A stretch of DNA of 64,000 bases from Massilia alkalitolerans DSM 17462. Its GTDB lineage: Bacteria > Pseudomonadota > Gammaproteobacteria > Burkholderiales > Burkholderiaceae_D. The notes below the pieces were generated by a model, which made no database searches, was not told the DNA's origin, and saw nothing but the letters and a program-made list of their open reading frames with translations. The stretch spans positions 1 through 64,000 of the forward strand of contig NZ_ATYR01000029.1 in assembly GCF_000427785.1 (NCBI RefSeq). Direction: 5' to 3'. Below are positions 1 to 8,332 of this stretch, in pieces. The position numbers were made by a program, and so were the translations under genes. Each line of letters opens with the position of its first letter. Position 1 is the first letter of the stretch.

Positions 1-221
1 ATGGCCTGGCGCAAGGGCAGATTGAACAGGCCCTTAACGGTCAGGCAGAACTGGACCGCCGCCTCGCTGTACTTCGGACTGCGGCCCCGCTTGCCGCTCG
101 CACTGCCGTGCCAGCACATGTCCTTGTCCAGCCAGATCAGCAGCGAGCCGCGGGCTTTCAATGCCGCGTTGTAGTCTTTCCAGTTGGTCGTTCGGTACTT
201 CAGCTTTACGGGAGCAATCAT
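1..221 (-). CDS. IS5-family DDE transposase, N-terminal fragment
   Basis: The gene starts at ATG 221 and runs off the window, giving 73 residues. It opens MIAPVKLKYRTTNWKDYN, followed by LLIWLDKDMCWHG and a segment GRSPKYSEAAVQFCLTVKG. This N-terminus is very characteristic of IS5-type transposases that move the element by cut and paste. The catalytic DDE residues would lie outside the window, so intactness cannot be judged. Confidence 0.85.
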   Translation of the reverse strand, partial: MIAPVKLKYRTTNWKDYNAALKARGSLLIWLDKDMCWHGSASGKRGRSPKYSEAAVQFCLTVKGLFNLPLRQA

Positions 222-281
222 GCCGTCAGTTTACCCGTGCTGCGCCTCGGCCGCTGATGGGCCGATTTGTGCAACAAAGCC
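1..281 (-). mobile_element. IS5-family insertion sequence, right end only
   Basis: The element enters from the left window edge. Its inner end reads GGCTTTGTTGCACAAA on the minus strand (281 to 266), the usual terminal sequence of this IS5-type group. It carries the start of a transposase and cuts the helicase gene to its right. The far end and target duplication lie outside the window. Confidence 0.8.
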
Positions 282-652
282 AGTTCGTGAGCAAGACGCG
301 CTAGTTCGCAAGCGTACACGGCACCTTGCTTGTCTAGAAAGCGATTCTGACCAGTAGCTTTGAAATACGGTCTCCCATCGAAATTAAAACCATGAATGCG
401 TTTTCCCGGGAACTTAAAAGGGATGAAGGGCTTAGCAAAATGCGTTAGAAGAAAAGAAAACCATCCCATCACTTCAACACCATGATGGTCGCCGGCATAT
501 TGGTTGAGCCGCGTGCAGAGTTCCGCCTGGTTTGCTTGTGTGAAGGTTAGAACAAGGAGGCGCCGGCCCGCCGGCACGGACGCGCAGTGCTCGACGACGC
601 CCTGCGTTTTCCGAGCTCCCGCAACGGCGAGTGTAAGCTGGTTATTGCCCAT
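282..652 (-). pseudogene. UvrD/Rep-like superfamily 1 helicase, N-terminal fragment (GajB-like)
   Basis: The start is probably ATG 652, which overlaps the last codons of the OLD nuclease gene (CATGGGCAATAA) and so suggests translational coupling. The first residues MGNNQLTLAVAGARKTQG hold a non-standard Walker A (AGARKT in place of GxGKT), followed by LLVLTFTQANQAEL, a typical helicase motif Ia region. About 123 residues remain; the frame then enters the IS5 terminal repeat at 281. UvrD-like helicases paired with OLD nucleases form Gabija-type phage defence. As it stands the protein lacks every motif after Ia and should be inactive. Confidence 0.75.
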
Positions 653-1113
653 GTACAAACCTGACTGCTTGGAGAATGTAGGGTGGTGGTCCAATTGTTT
701 TGGACGACTCGCTTATACGAAGCGCGGCCTCCGTCTTTTCTCGCGTCATCCACGTCATCAAATTCGCCGCTGGCGTGACGCCGAGAATCTCGCGCAGCAA
801 GGGCTCGCCGCATGATTTTATTAGTTGAGGTTCGAGAGTTTTGCCATCGCCTACCTCTCCGATGAAAAGCTCACGTATGCCAGGTTTTAACCATTGTTGG
901 ACTGGCCCTCGAAGATCGGCTGGACTGATTCCGTCGTTATCTCGCAATGCTGTGACCGGTTTGTTCAGCGCCGCGCAAAGCTCCAGTCCACGTGCTAGCG
1001 AAAGCCCACGCATGCTAAGAACGTCGATTCCACATTGCGAAGGAGATTTTCCGTGAATGTCTCGAAATACCCGCTCAAAAACTATCTCATCTGAGGGGCC
1101 TTCGACCAAGACA
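642..1113 (-). pseudogene. OLD-family nuclease, C-terminal TOPRIM part (GajA-like), split by IS
   Basis: This is the 3' part of the gene whose 5' part lies at 5915-6450. It opens with VLVEGPSDEIVFERVF, the TOPRIM glutamate motif of OLD nucleases, and contains ALRDNDG, the TOPRIM DxD motif. OLD proteins couple an ABC-type ATPase to a TOPRIM nuclease. The reading frame joins the 5' part exactly if the insertion and one target copy are removed. The helicase gene follows with an 11-nt overlap. Confidence 0.8.
1106..1113. repeat. 8-bp target duplication of outer IS66 element, left copy
   Basis: CCAAGACA directly precedes the terminal GTAAGCGTTCAGCC of the outer element. The identical octamer follows its other end at 5915-5922. 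IS66-family elements duplicate 8 bp. Confidence 0.95.
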
Positions 1114-1145
1114 GTAAGCGTTCAGCCGTTCCACCTTCACAGCCG

Positions 1146-1153
1146 AATCAAGC
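1146..1153. repeat. 8-bp target duplication of nested IS66 element, left copy
   Basis: AATCAAGC stands next to GTAAGCGTCATCCCAGCACC, the left terminal repeat of the inner element. The same octamer follows the right end at 3621-3628. Confidence 0.95.
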
Positions 1154-1232
1154 GTAAGCGTCATCCCAGCACCGTCTTGAGCACCGGTAGCAAAAACGAG
1201 ATGATGCTTGCTACACCGCTGGGAAGCGGAGT

Positions 1233-2813
1233 TCAGCCGGCCAGCTTGGCGGCACAGTTCCAGGGCAGGAAGTCGTCGACCCGGTTCACAGGATGATCGG
1301 CGATATGCGTCAGCACATGGCGCAACCAGGCTTCGGGGTCGATACCGTTCAGCCTGGCCGTTCCAATCAGCCCATACATGGCAGCAGCGCGTTCGCCGCC
1401 GCTGTCGGCGCCGGCAAACAGGAAGTTGCGCCGGCCCAGCGCGATACCGCACAGCGCCCGCTCGGCGGCCGAGTTGTCGATCTCGATGCGGCCGTCGTCG
1501 ACATAACAAGTCAGTGCCGGCCACAGTTTGAGGGCATAGAGGATTGCCGCTGCCGTATCGGATTTGCGCGACAGCGTGGAGAGCGTGGCGTGCAGCCAGC
1601 GCTCCAGGTCGTCGAGCAGTGGTTTCGCGTGCAACTGGCGTGCGGCGCGTCGTTCGTCCGGCGGCTTGCCGCGGATATTCTCTTCGATGGCATACAGCTC
1701 GCCGATCCGGCGCAGTGCCTCGGTAGTGAGCGATGTGGGCCGCGCTGCGTGCAGGTCATAGAATTTGCGGCGCGCATGTGCCCAGCAAGCAGCTTCCAGT
1801 ACGCGGCCACTTTCGTACACGGCGTTGAAGCCGGCATAGGCATCGGCCTGCAGCACGCCGTGGAAATCGGCGAGGTGGCCTTGCGGATGCTCGCCCTTGC
1901 GGTCGGGCGAGTAGGCAAACCACACCGCTGGCGGGCTAGCGTCGCCGCTGGGGCGGTCGTCGCGCACATAGGTCCACAGGCGCGCCGTGCGGGTCTTGCC
2001 ATTGCCCGGAGCGAGCACCGGCAGCGGCGTGTCGTCGGCATGCAGCTTCGTTGCGGCGAAGACATGGCGACGCAGCGCATCAACCAGGGGACGCAGCAGC
2101 GTGCCGGCGGCACCGACCCAGCTGGCCAGCAGGCTGCGCTCGAGCTCCACGCCTTCGCGGGCGTAGATCACGCTCTGGCGGTACAGCGGCAGGTGGTCAG
2201 CGAATTTCGCCACCAGCACGTGGGCCAGCAGACCCGGCCCGGCCAGGCCGCGTTCGATGGGGCGGCTGGCCGCCGGAGCCTGCACGATCGTATCGCAGCA
2301 GGCACATGCCAGCTTGGGACGCACATGGCGAATCACGCGGAAGCTGGCCGGCACGTATTCAAGCTGCTCTGACACGTCTTCGCCCAGGTGTTTCAAATTT
2401 CCGCCGCAGTCCGGGCACGCATCGCCGGCCGGTGCCTGCACCCGTTCTTCACGCGGCAAATGCGGTGGCAATGGCTTGCGCTCGGCCTTCTTGCGAGGGG
2501 CTAGCTCCATCGGTGCCTGCGCCTCGGCCACAGCCTCTTCCGCTTCGAGATCTTCGAGCTGGAGCTCCAGCTGCTCGATCTGCTGATCGAGCTTTTCCGA
2601 TTTGCGCCCAAACTGCATGCGCCGCAGCTTGGCCAGCACTAGCTTCAAATGCTCGATCTCGGCGGTGCGTCTCGACAGTTCAGCAGTCAGATATGCCAGC
2701 TGCGCTTCGCTTTGTTCCGCATACGCTTCGATTCGTGCGGCACGCGCCTCGCTGGCCAGCAGCATGGCCTTCAAGGCAGCGATATCGTCGGGCAGGTCGG
2801 CGGCGTTGAGCAT
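1233..2813 (-). CDS. tnpC: IS66 transposase TnpC of the nested element
   Basis: This 526-residue protein is the DDE transposase of IS66 elements. An N-terminal coiled coil (about residues 15-100) carries the leucine-zipper region. It is followed by the zinc-binding IS66 domain with CPDCGG and CACC near residues 135-175. The catalytic core shows [10 protein letters not shown] (first Asp), LQADAYAGF (second Asp) and [10 protein letters not shown] (Glu). The C-terminal IS66 domain ends near the stop. Length and motifs are those of a complete protein, so the element is probably still mobile. Confidence 0.95.
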   Translation of the reverse strand: MLNAADLPDDIAALKAMLLASEARAARIEAYAEQSEAQLAYLTAELSRRTAEIEHLKLVLAKLRRMQFGRKSEKLDQQIEQLELQLEDLEAEEAVAEAQAPMELAPRKKAERKPLPPHLPREERVQAPAGDACPDCGGNLKHLGEDVSEQLEYVPASFRVIRHVRPKLACACCDTIVQAPAASRPIERGLAGPGLLAHVLVAKFADHLPLYRQSVIYAREGVELERSLLASWVGAAGTLLRPLVDALRRHVFAATKLHADDTPLPVLAPGNGKTRTARLWTYVRDDRPSGDASPPAVWFAYSPDRKGEHPQGHLADFHGVLQADAYAGFNAVYESGRVLEAACWAHARRKFYDLHAARPTSLTTEALRRIGELYAIEENIRGKPPDERRAARQLHAKPLLDDLERWLHATLSTLSRKSDTAAAILYALKLWPALTCYVDDGRIEIDNSAAERALCGIALGRRNFLFAGADSGGERAAAMYGLIGTARLNGIDPEAWLRHVLTHIADHPVNRVDDFLPWNCAAKLAG

Positions 2814-2843
2814 GCGTCCAAGTTTACGTGGATCTCGGCAGGT

Positions 2844-3191
2844 TTACAAGGCCGACTCCGGTCGCCAGGTGCGCTCAGGCCGGCGCCAGTCGATCCCCTC
2901 GAGCAGCATCGACAACTGCGCATGCGTCAGCGTGACGCTGCCGCTGTTTGCCTGAGGCCAGACGAAGCGCCCGCGTTCCAGGCGCTTGCACAGCAGGCAC
3001 AGGCCGTCGCCGGTCCACCACAGCACCTTGATCAGGTCACCGCGCCGTCCGCGGAACACGAACACGTGGCCGCTGTATGGATCTTCTTCCAGGGCCGTTT
3101 GCACCTTCGAGGCCAGGCCATTGAATCCCGAGCGCATGTCGGTGACGCCGGCAGCCAGCCAGATGCGCGTACCGGCAGGAAGACCGATCAT
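2844..3191 (-). CDS. tnpB: IS66 accessory protein TnpB (nested element)
   Basis: This 115-residue protein belongs to the IS66 Orf2 family, with the family hallmarks MRSGFNGLASKVQ, VFVFRGRRGDLIKVLWWTGDG and GRFVWPQ. TnpB is needed for transposition of IS66-type elements but its biochemical role is unknown. The start ATG overlaps the tnpA stop as ATGA, so translation is likely coupled. Confidence 0.95.
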   Translation of the reverse strand: MIGLPAGTRIWLAAGVTDMRSGFNGLASKVQTALEEDPYSGHVFVFRGRRGDLIKVLWWTGDGLCLLCKRLERGRFVWPQANSGSVTLTHAQLSMLLEGIDWRRPERTWRPESAL

Positions 3192-3553
3192 GCGCGCAAC
3201 CCTTTCAGAACCAGCGTCAGTGTTGCCGGATCCGGACTGCCCTCGATACGCACCGCTGCCTCGCCAATGCGGATCTCGATTACCCCGCTACCGGCCGGGC
3301 CTTTGCTGATCGGCGAAGCCTGTGCCAGTGTTACCGGCACCAACTCGGCCTGGTCAAGCTGGCCCGCTATCAACTGGCGTCGCCAGCGAAACAGCATGTT
3401 CGTATTCAGTCCATGCTGCAGGGCCAGCTGCGACACACTCACCGACGGATCACACGCCTGCTGCGCCAGCTGCCGCTTGAACTCGAGCGGGTAGTTCGTG
3501 CTACGCCGACGCCTGCTGTGTTCAACTTCGCTTTCCAAGATAGTCCCCACCAA
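3188..3553 (-). CDS. tnpA: IS66 accessory protein TnpA (nested element)
   Basis: This IS66 Orf1-type protein has an N-terminal helix-turn-helix (YPLEFKRQLAQQACDPSVSV, then HGLNTNMLFRWRRQL). It probably starts at TTG 3553 or GTG 3550. The start lies inside an imperfect palindrome (about 3540-3567, CCCCACCAAAATTTAGTGGGG) that could fold over the initiation site. The gene overlaps tnpB by 4 nt. Confidence 0.9.
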   Translation of the reverse strand: MVGTILESEVEHSRRRRSTNYPLEFKRQLAQQACDPSVSVSQLALQHGLNTNMLFRWRRQLIAGQLDQAELVPVTLAQASPISKGPAGSGVIEIRIGEAAVRIEGSPDPATLTLVLKGLRA

Positions 3554-3620
3554 AATTTAGTGGGGGCTACTTTGCGACCGGCGCCGTTCAGTGTCTAGAC
3601 GGTGCTGATTTGACGCTTAC

Positions 3621-3628
3621 AATCAAGC
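3621..3628. repeat. 8-bp target duplication of nested IS66 element, right copy
   Basis: AATCAAGC matches 1146-1153. It also contains part of the stop region of the outer element's tnpC, which explains why that gene survived the insertion. Confidence 0.95.
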
Positions 3629-5143
3629 TGGCGTAGAGTCCGCAAATGGCAGCAGCGAATCGATCTTGCTGTTCGGGCAGGTCGGCAGTTTGTCGAGGGT
3701 GTCGGCTAGCCAGCAGGCCGGATCCAGTCCATTGAGCTTGGCCGTAGCAAACAGGCTCTGGATGGCTGCGGCGCGGCGGCCAGCACGCTCCGAGCCGGCA
3801 AACAGCCAGTTTTTCTTGCCGATGGCGATCGGTCGGATCGCGTTCTCGACCGGGTTGTTGTCGATCGGGAGAGTGCCAGAGCTGGCGTAGCGCTCCAGCG
3901 CCGTCCAGCGCTTGAGGGCATGCTCGATGGCCTTGCCCGTGCCGCTGCCGACGGCGACGCTGCGCTGCGTGGTCAGCAGCCAGGCGTGCATCGCGGCCAG
4001 CGCCGGCACGGCGTGCTCCTGGCGTTTAGCCAGGCGCCCAGCGGGCTGCATGCCCGCAGCGTCCTGCTCGATGGCATACAACTGCGCGATGCGGCGCAGC
4101 GCCTCTTCGGCCACGGGGCTGCCGTTGGCGGCGTGCAGGTCGAAGAACTTGCGCCGGATGTGAGCCAGGCAAGCCAGTTCGGTCGGTCCCTGCGCAAACA
4201 GGGCCTTGTAGCCGGCATAGTCATCGACCATCAGATGGCCGCGCCAGTCCCTCAGGAAAGCGCGCGCATGGGCGCCGGCCCGGCTCGGCTGGTAGTCGAA
4301 AACGACGATGGGTGGGCCATCCTCGCAGGTGCCGGAGCGGTAGGCCCACAGGTAAGATTGCCGGGTCTTGCCGCTGCCAGGATCGAGTTGACGCACCGGC
4401 GTTTCGTCGGCGTGCAGGCATGTGCGCTGGCGCAGCAGCTCTCCCAGCCGGTCCGCCAGCGGCTGCAGGGCTACGCCGATGCGGCCGATCCACTGCGCCA
4501 GCGTCGAGCGCGCCAGCGGCACGCCCTGGCGCGCGGCGATCTGCTCGATCCGGTACAGCGGCAGGTGATCCAGGTACTTGCTGGCGGCTACCCAGGCCAG
4601 CAGGCCAGGCGCGGCCAGGCCGCCATCGATCACCGCAGGCGGGATCGGCGCCGCCGTCACGCTCTCGCAGGCGCGGCAGGCATACTGCGGACGGATGTGG
4701 CGGTGCACGAAGAAGCGCGCCGGCTCGACGTCCAGTTGTTCGCTGACGTCTTCACCGATCTTGATCAGGTTCGCGCCGCACTGGCCACACGCGCACGACG
4801 CCGGCTCATGACGATGCTCGATGCGCGGCAGTTCAGGTGGCAGCGCCTGGCGGCCGGCGCGCTTGCGCGCAGGCTTGCTGCTGGCCTGATTTTCAAGCTC
4901 GCCCTCGATGGCGGCCAGGTCCATGTCGACCTCTTCCTCGAACAAGGAACGCTGCTCGCCGGTGAGCACTTCGCTGGCCTTGCCGTAGCGGATGCGCTTC
5001 AGGTAGGCCAGTTCGTGTGTCAGGGCCGTGATCTTGAAGTCCTTCTCGGCCAGCTGCGCCTGCTGCTGCTCGAACAGCGCCCGCACCTGCGCCAGCATGG
5101 CGGGATCGATATCGGTGCGGGCAAGTTCGTCGAGCAGGTTCAT
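3623..5143 (-). CDS. tnpC: IS66 transposase TnpC of the outer element
   Basis: This 506-residue transposase is related to but clearly different from the nested copy. It has an N-terminal coiled coil, the zinc-binding motifs CACGQCG and CRAC, and a DDE core with CLHADETPVR, LMVDDYAGYK and PIDNNPVENAIRP. The C-terminal IS66 domain (GLDPACWLADTLDKLPTCPN) is complete. The TGA stop lies at the edge of the nested insertion and is retained. Confidence 0.95.
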   Translation of the reverse strand: MNLLDELARTDIDPAMLAQVRALFEQQQAQLAEKDFKITALTHELAYLKRIRYGKASEVLTGEQRSLFEEEVDMDLAAIEGELENQASSKPARKRAGRQALPPELPRIEHRHEPASCACGQCGANLIKIGEDVSEQLDVEPARFFVHRHIRPQYACRACESVTAAPIPPAVIDGGLAAPGLLAWVAASKYLDHLPLYRIEQIAARQGVPLARSTLAQWIGRIGVALQPLADRLGELLRQRTCLHADETPVRQLDPGSGKTRQSYLWAYRSGTCEDGPPIVVFDYQPSRAGAHARAFLRDWRGHLMVDDYAGYKALFAQGPTELACLAHIRRKFFDLHAANGSPVAEEALRRIAQLYAIEQDAAGMQPAGRLAKRQEHAVPALAAMHAWLLTTQRSVAVGSGTGKAIEHALKRWTALERYASSGTLPIDNNPVENAIRPIAIGKKNWLFAGSERAGRRAAAIQSLFATAKLNGLDPACWLADTLDKLPTCPNSKIDSLLPFADSTPA

Positions 5144-5203
5144 GGCGATGCAGTGTAGCGAGCTGCGCCGACGTTTACAAGCAAAACAGTATACGTCTCG
5201 TCC

Positions 5204-5545
5204 CTACAGCCGCCACTGCGCCGGCGCCTGGGCCGACAGGCGCTGCCAGTCCACGCCCACGACCAGCCATTGCCACTGTTGTGCACTCAGCTGCCAGCAC
5301 TTGTCGCCAGGCTGCGGCCAGACGAACTGGCCACGGTGTAGCCGGCGCAGGCACATCCATACGCCGGTACCGTCCCAGCTCACCACCTTCAGGCGCGTGC
5401 GGCGCCGGTTGCTGAACACATAGGCCGTACCGTCGCATGGGGCGCGCCCCAGCGCCTGCTGCACATGCAGGGATAAGCCGTCGACACCGGTGCGCATGTC
5501 GACCGGATCGAGCGCCAGCCAAATCGATTCGGGCAGCAGCTTCAC
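5204..5545 (-). CDS. tnpB: IS66 accessory protein TnpB (outer element)
   Basis: The protein of about 113 residues is in the IS66 Orf2 family (ALDPVDMRTGVDGLSLHVQ, then AYVFSNRRRTRLKVVSWDG and RGQFVWPQ). The likely start is GTG 5545, which overlaps the tnpA stop as GTGA. A longer frame upstream in the same phase overlaps tnpA and is not needed. Confidence 0.9.
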   Translation of the reverse strand: MKLLPESIWLALDPVDMRTGVDGLSLHVQQALGRAPCDGTAYVFSNRRRTRLKVVSWDGTGVWMCLRRLHRGQFVWPQPGDKCWQLSAQQWQWLVVGVDWQRLSAQAPAQWRL

Positions 5546-5838
5546 CGTAACTCCTGCAGCAGCCTGGCCAGCCAGACGGAATCGACGCCAGCGTCCATGC
5601 GCATGCTCCAGCCGGAAGGGCTGCGCAATTCCAGAGGACTTGCCGCTGCCGGAACGGCGACGCGCACCGGCAAGAGCTGCCCGCCGCCTGAAGCGCGCTT
5701 GACGCGGCGGGCCCAATACATCAGGCGCTCCAGGCCAATATCGTGCTCGCTGGCATAGGCCTCAGCCGTGAGACCGCTGCTGCGCCATTGCGCCACGCGC
5801 TCATGCCAGATCGATGCGGGAATTCGGTGACGGGTCAT
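5542..5838 (-). CDS. tnpA: IS66 accessory protein TnpA (outer element)
   Basis: This 98-residue protein has a helix-turn-helix near the N-terminus (WHERVAQWRSSGLTAEAYAS, then GLERLMYWARRVKR), typical of short IS66 Orf1 proteins. It is first in the tnpA-tnpB-tnpC set, with 4-nt overlap to tnpB. Confidence 0.9.
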   Translation of the reverse strand: MTRHRIPASIWHERVAQWRSSGLTAEAYASEHDIGLERLMYWARRVKRASGGGQLLPVRVAVPAAASPLELRSPSGWSMRMDAGVDSVWLARLLQELR

Positions 5839-5914
5839 GGGTTCCTCGAAGTAGAAAACCTCGAGTCTGCCGGCAACCGGCGCTATTTCACAGGTGGGCG
5901 GGCTGAACGCTTAC

Positions 5915-5922
5915 CCAAGACA
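5915..5922. repeat. 8-bp target duplication of outer IS66 element, right copy
   Basis: CCAAGACA is identical to 1106-1113 and directly follows the terminal GGCTGAACGCTTAC. Confidence 0.95.
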
Positions 5923-6450
5923 ACCTTCTTTGCGAGAACAATGCGGAGGGTGTCGTACCCAGGAAGCTTTTTGAAATATGCCACGGTTTCCGGAGCGAGC
6001 TCCGTAAGCTTAGCTGCTGTATTTACGCCCATCAGTATCAATGCGTCAAGCCCTAAGCGATTCAGTACAAAAGAGCTATGTGTACTAATGAACAGCTGCT
6101 GTTGCTCGCCCGCCAAGCGCTCCATCCGACCGAGAAGTGTTGTAAGGCTGGTGTGGCTGAGGTGATTCTCAGGTTCTTCAACCATAACAAATTGTGCCCG
6201 CTCGGCATTACGGTTCATGGCAAGCGAAATCTTGATGGCAGATTGCTGCCCTTGGCCAGACATCGAAAACGGAACATTTTGTACATGTGGTGTTACCACA
6301 CCCTCCCAAGACGTTCTCGCACTCTGATCCATTGCGAGTTCTATCGGCTGATCGTGCAGCGTCGCTTGGAGCGCCTTCATTCTTATGTTCACCGTGCTCA
6401 GCGTGCTTTCAGACATTGACGCCTTTATTTTTCGGTATTCAAGAGAAAGG
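5915..6450 (-). pseudogene. OLD-family nuclease, ATPase part (GajA-like), truncated at both ends
   Basis: This is the C-terminal half of an ABC-type ATPase domain. It shows the signature SGQGQQSAIKISLAM, Walker B FVMVEEPENHLS and the H-loop ISTHSSFVLNRLG. It ends in LAKKVVL, directly before the outer IS66 element, and continues in frame at 1113. The Walker A region is missing: upstream of about 6450 the frame runs into rdgC DNA with no start of its own. Without Walker A and with a transposon before TOPRIM, no active nuclease can be made. Confidence 0.8.
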
Positions 6451-6451
6451 G

Positions 6452-6669
6452 CAGGGCAGCTTCTTTTCGGTCTGCAGGGCGATCAAGAGCTGCTTGTTCA
6501 CGGTATGGACCAGGCCGCCATTTGGCAGTGGCGCTGTCCAGCCCGAAGTGGTGAGCTCCGCACTGGTAGCGGGGCGAAAGGCCTGTGGCGCCAGCAGCTC
6601 TGCGAGGGTTTCCGCGGTCATGCCGTAGCCGGCAGGGAGGCGATAAATCTGGGCATTCTTGAAAAACAT
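6452..6669 (-). pseudogene. rdgC: Recombination-associated protein RdgC, N-terminal fragment
   Basis: ATG 6669 opens MFFKNAQIYRLPAGYGMTAE. The segments QAFRPATSAELTTSGWTAP and LVHTVNKQLLIALQTEKKL are the classic start of RdgC, a ring-shaped DNA-binding protein that modulates RecA-dependent recombination. Normal RdgC has about 300 residues; only some 72 remain before the frame crosses into the OLD gene and stops. The junction near 6450 probably arose by a deletion. Confidence 0.85.
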
Positions 6670-6742
6670 TGTTCGATTCCTTCAGTGGTAGTTCGATACA
6701 ATGACTATAATACAGAACAGATGTTGCAGAACGGTATTATTG

Positions 6743-6754
6743 GTGCAACCACGC
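6743..6754 (+). promoter_or_regulatory. GTGCAACCACGC motif, copy without -10 partner
   Basis: This is the first copy of the recurring motif, 35 bp upstream of a second copy. No -10-like hexamer lies at the usual 19 nt. It may be a second binding site for the same regulator. Confidence 0.5.
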
Positions 6755-6777
6755 CTGGCGCCCAAAAGCCCTTGCGA

Positions 6778-6809
6778 TTGCAACCACGCGTCCGGCGCGC
6801 GCGTAGGAT
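6778..6809 (+). promoter_or_regulatory. Shared-motif promoter (TGCAACCACGC, 19 nt, TAGGAT)
   Basis: TTGCAACCACGCG is followed after TGCAAC and 19 nt by TAGGAT at 6804-6809. The next start codon is at 6842 with a good Shine-Dalgarno sequence. Confidence 0.55.
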
Positions 6810-6841
6810 CGGGGCATCGCAACAATCATGAGGAACAGGTA

Positions 6842-7828
6842 ATGTCCAGCAAACCATCCCGCTCGTTCTCCAGTGCTTTCGTCGCGGCCATGTCCGACAC
6901 GGCAATCCAGGCTGCGCGCCACGAGGTGCTGTCCAAGCGGATGTCGGCAGCAGCGACCGCGGTCATCGCTGGCCTGGCAATCGGGCTGACGGCGGCGCCG
7001 GCACCGGCGCAGGCCCAGAACAACCAGGTCATGCGCACGGCCGCGGACGTCGTCGGCGGCATCGTTGGCGGAGCGATCGGCAACCAGATCGGCGGCGGCA
7101 GCGGCAAGAAGGCCGCAACTGTCGCCGGGGCCGCGGCCGGTGTCTGGGTAGCTGAAGCAATGCAGTCCAACTCGGGGCAGCCGCAGCGTAGCCGTACCAG
7201 TTCGAGCAACTTCGGGCCGGCCATGGCCGCTGGTTGGGGCAATGCACCAGGTTCGAATACAACCACCCGCGTGGTCACGCGCTCGGCGGCACCCGGCGTC
7301 ACCTATACCCAGGTGCCCGTGCGCCATCAGCAAGTCCAAGGCGCCTCCTCGGTACCGGGCGTGACCTTCACCAGGGTGCCGGCGGCGCCACCGCAGCTGC
7401 ACAGCGGTACGACGCGCCTGTCGGAAGAGCGCATGGGTAAGCTCCTGACGATGGAGCGCACCTTCCTTGCCGCGCGCGACGGCTATGCCCGCGCGATCTA
7501 CACGGCGGAGCAGGCTGCTGACGATGTGGTGCTGGACGGCGGCTCGCGCACTGCCCAGCAGCAGCTGTCGGCGGCGCGCGCGCAGCAGGTCAAAGCGCAG
7601 GAAGACTTCGAAGCCGCCCGTGGCACGTTCACCAACGCGGTCGAGCACATGGGCAATCGTGGCTATGACGTGCACCAGTTCGCACATTCGCACAAGCTGG
7701 CGCAGGCCCGCGTGACGGCCGGCGATATGCGGCATGGTGACATCGTCCATGCAGCTCGCGGCCCGCGCGCCGCAATCGGCCAGGACGACAGCGACACCAT
7801 GCGCGGCCAGAGCTACAGCGCCCGCTAA
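6842..7828 (+). CDS. Glycine-zipper 2TM-type envelope protein with coiled-coil tail
   Basis: The ATG at 6842 follows GAGGAACAGG, a good ribosome site, giving 328 residues. A hydrophobic segment (AAATAVIAGLAIGLTAAP, about residues 35-55) ends in APAQAQ, like a signal peptide preceded by an unusual charged 35-residue extension. Next comes a glycine zipper (GGIVGGAIGNQIGGGSGKK), as in Rickettsia 17-kDa-type surface proteins. The middle has two copies of a PGVTxTxVP motif and the end is Ala/Gln-rich helix. It probably sits in the envelope; the function is unknown. It is the first gene behind the shared-motif promoter at 6778. Confidence 0.6.
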   Translation: MSSKPSRSFSSAFVAAMSDTAIQAARHEVLSKRMSAAATAVIAGLAIGLTAAPAPAQAQNNQVMRTAADVVGGIVGGAIGNQIGGGSGKKAATVAGAAAGVWVAEAMQSNSGQPQRSRTSSSNFGPAMAAGWGNAPGSNTTTRVVTRSAAPGVTYTQVPVRHQQVQGASSVPGVTFTRVPAAPPQLHSGTTRLSEERMGKLLTMERTFLAARDGYARAIYTAEQAADDVVLDGGSRTAQQQLSAARAQQVKAQEDFEAARGTFTNAVEHMGNRGYDVHQFAHSHKLAQARVTAGDMRHGDIVHAARGPRAAIGQDDSDTMRGQSYSAR

Positions 7829-7884
7829 CGCGTTTTTTTATCCTCGGCGCCAGCTTGCGCGCCGATTTTCCATCAGGTAGGACT

Positions 7885-8268
7885 ATGAACAAGAGCACAA
7901 TCAGCGAAGCACTTGCGGAAATGCGGATCCCTCATCGCCACATCGAAGCGATGATCCGCGAGACAGCGGTATTCCTCGGAGACGATCGACTCGACGATCG
8001 GCTGCGTGGTGAGCCGGGGTTCCACATCAAAGCAGTGGATCTGACCCAACAACTGGTGATCGCGATGACGCTGGCGCAGACGCTCAAACCGGAAGAGAAG
8101 TTCGCCAACCTGATGGGACCGGAGCGTTTTGCAGGTGGCGACAGCTGCTTGGAGAAGCTCGGTACCGCTATGCTCGAGAACATGGTGCAGTCGCCGCGCC
8201 TGGCCGAGAACCTGGTGTCGGACGATATCCTGCGCGAGCGCGCGCGAGCAATCCAGCTTTGGATGTAA
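7885..8268 (+). CDS. Hypothetical protein, 127 aa
   Basis: The ATG at 7885 follows AGGTAGG. The protein is helical and soluble, with no signal peptide and no recognised domain; it opens MNKSTISEALAEMRIPHRHI. It lies 56 nt after the glycine-zipper gene on the same strand and before a strong terminator, so the two probably form one transcript. Confidence 0.6.
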   Translation: MNKSTISEALAEMRIPHRHIEAMIRETAVFLGDDRLDDRLRGEPGFHIKAVDLTQQLVIAMTLAQTLKPEEKFANLMGPERFAGGDSCLEKLGTAMLENMVQSPRLAENLVSDDILRERARAIQLWM

Positions 8269-8332
8269 TTACGAATTCTCTGGGTGCGGCCGCTGTCTGG
8301 GCCGTGCAGTAGAAAACTGGCAGGGAGTGTTC

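Larger units (their letters stand above)
1154..3620 (-). mobile_element. Nested IS66-family element (IS-A), 2,467 bp
   Basis: The terminal repeats share GTAAGCGTCA and CAGCACCGTCT when read inward from 1154 and from 3620, flanked by AATCAAGC on both sides. It carries tnpA, tnpB and tnpC in the usual order on the minus strand, with ATGA overlap between tnpA and tnpB. It is nested in the outer IS66 element and is therefore the younger insertion. Confidence 0.95.
1114..5914 (-). mobile_element. Outer IS66-family element (IS-B), interrupted by a second IS66
   Basis: The outer ends are inverted repeats starting GTAAGCGTTCAGCC, read inward from 1114 and from 5914, flanked by the duplication CCAAGACA. 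Without the nested element and its duplicated octamer the length is 2,326 bp, with tnpA, tnpB and tnpC all on the minus strand. The nested element landed just past the tnpC stop codon, so all three genes of the outer element look intact. The insertion lies inside the OLD nuclease gene. Confidence 0.9.

Noticed and set aside
1114-5914. Tandem or composite transposon made of two side-by-side IS66 copies
   Set aside because: Terminal repeats and two different 8-bp duplications show that one element is nested in the other, just beyond its tnpC stop.
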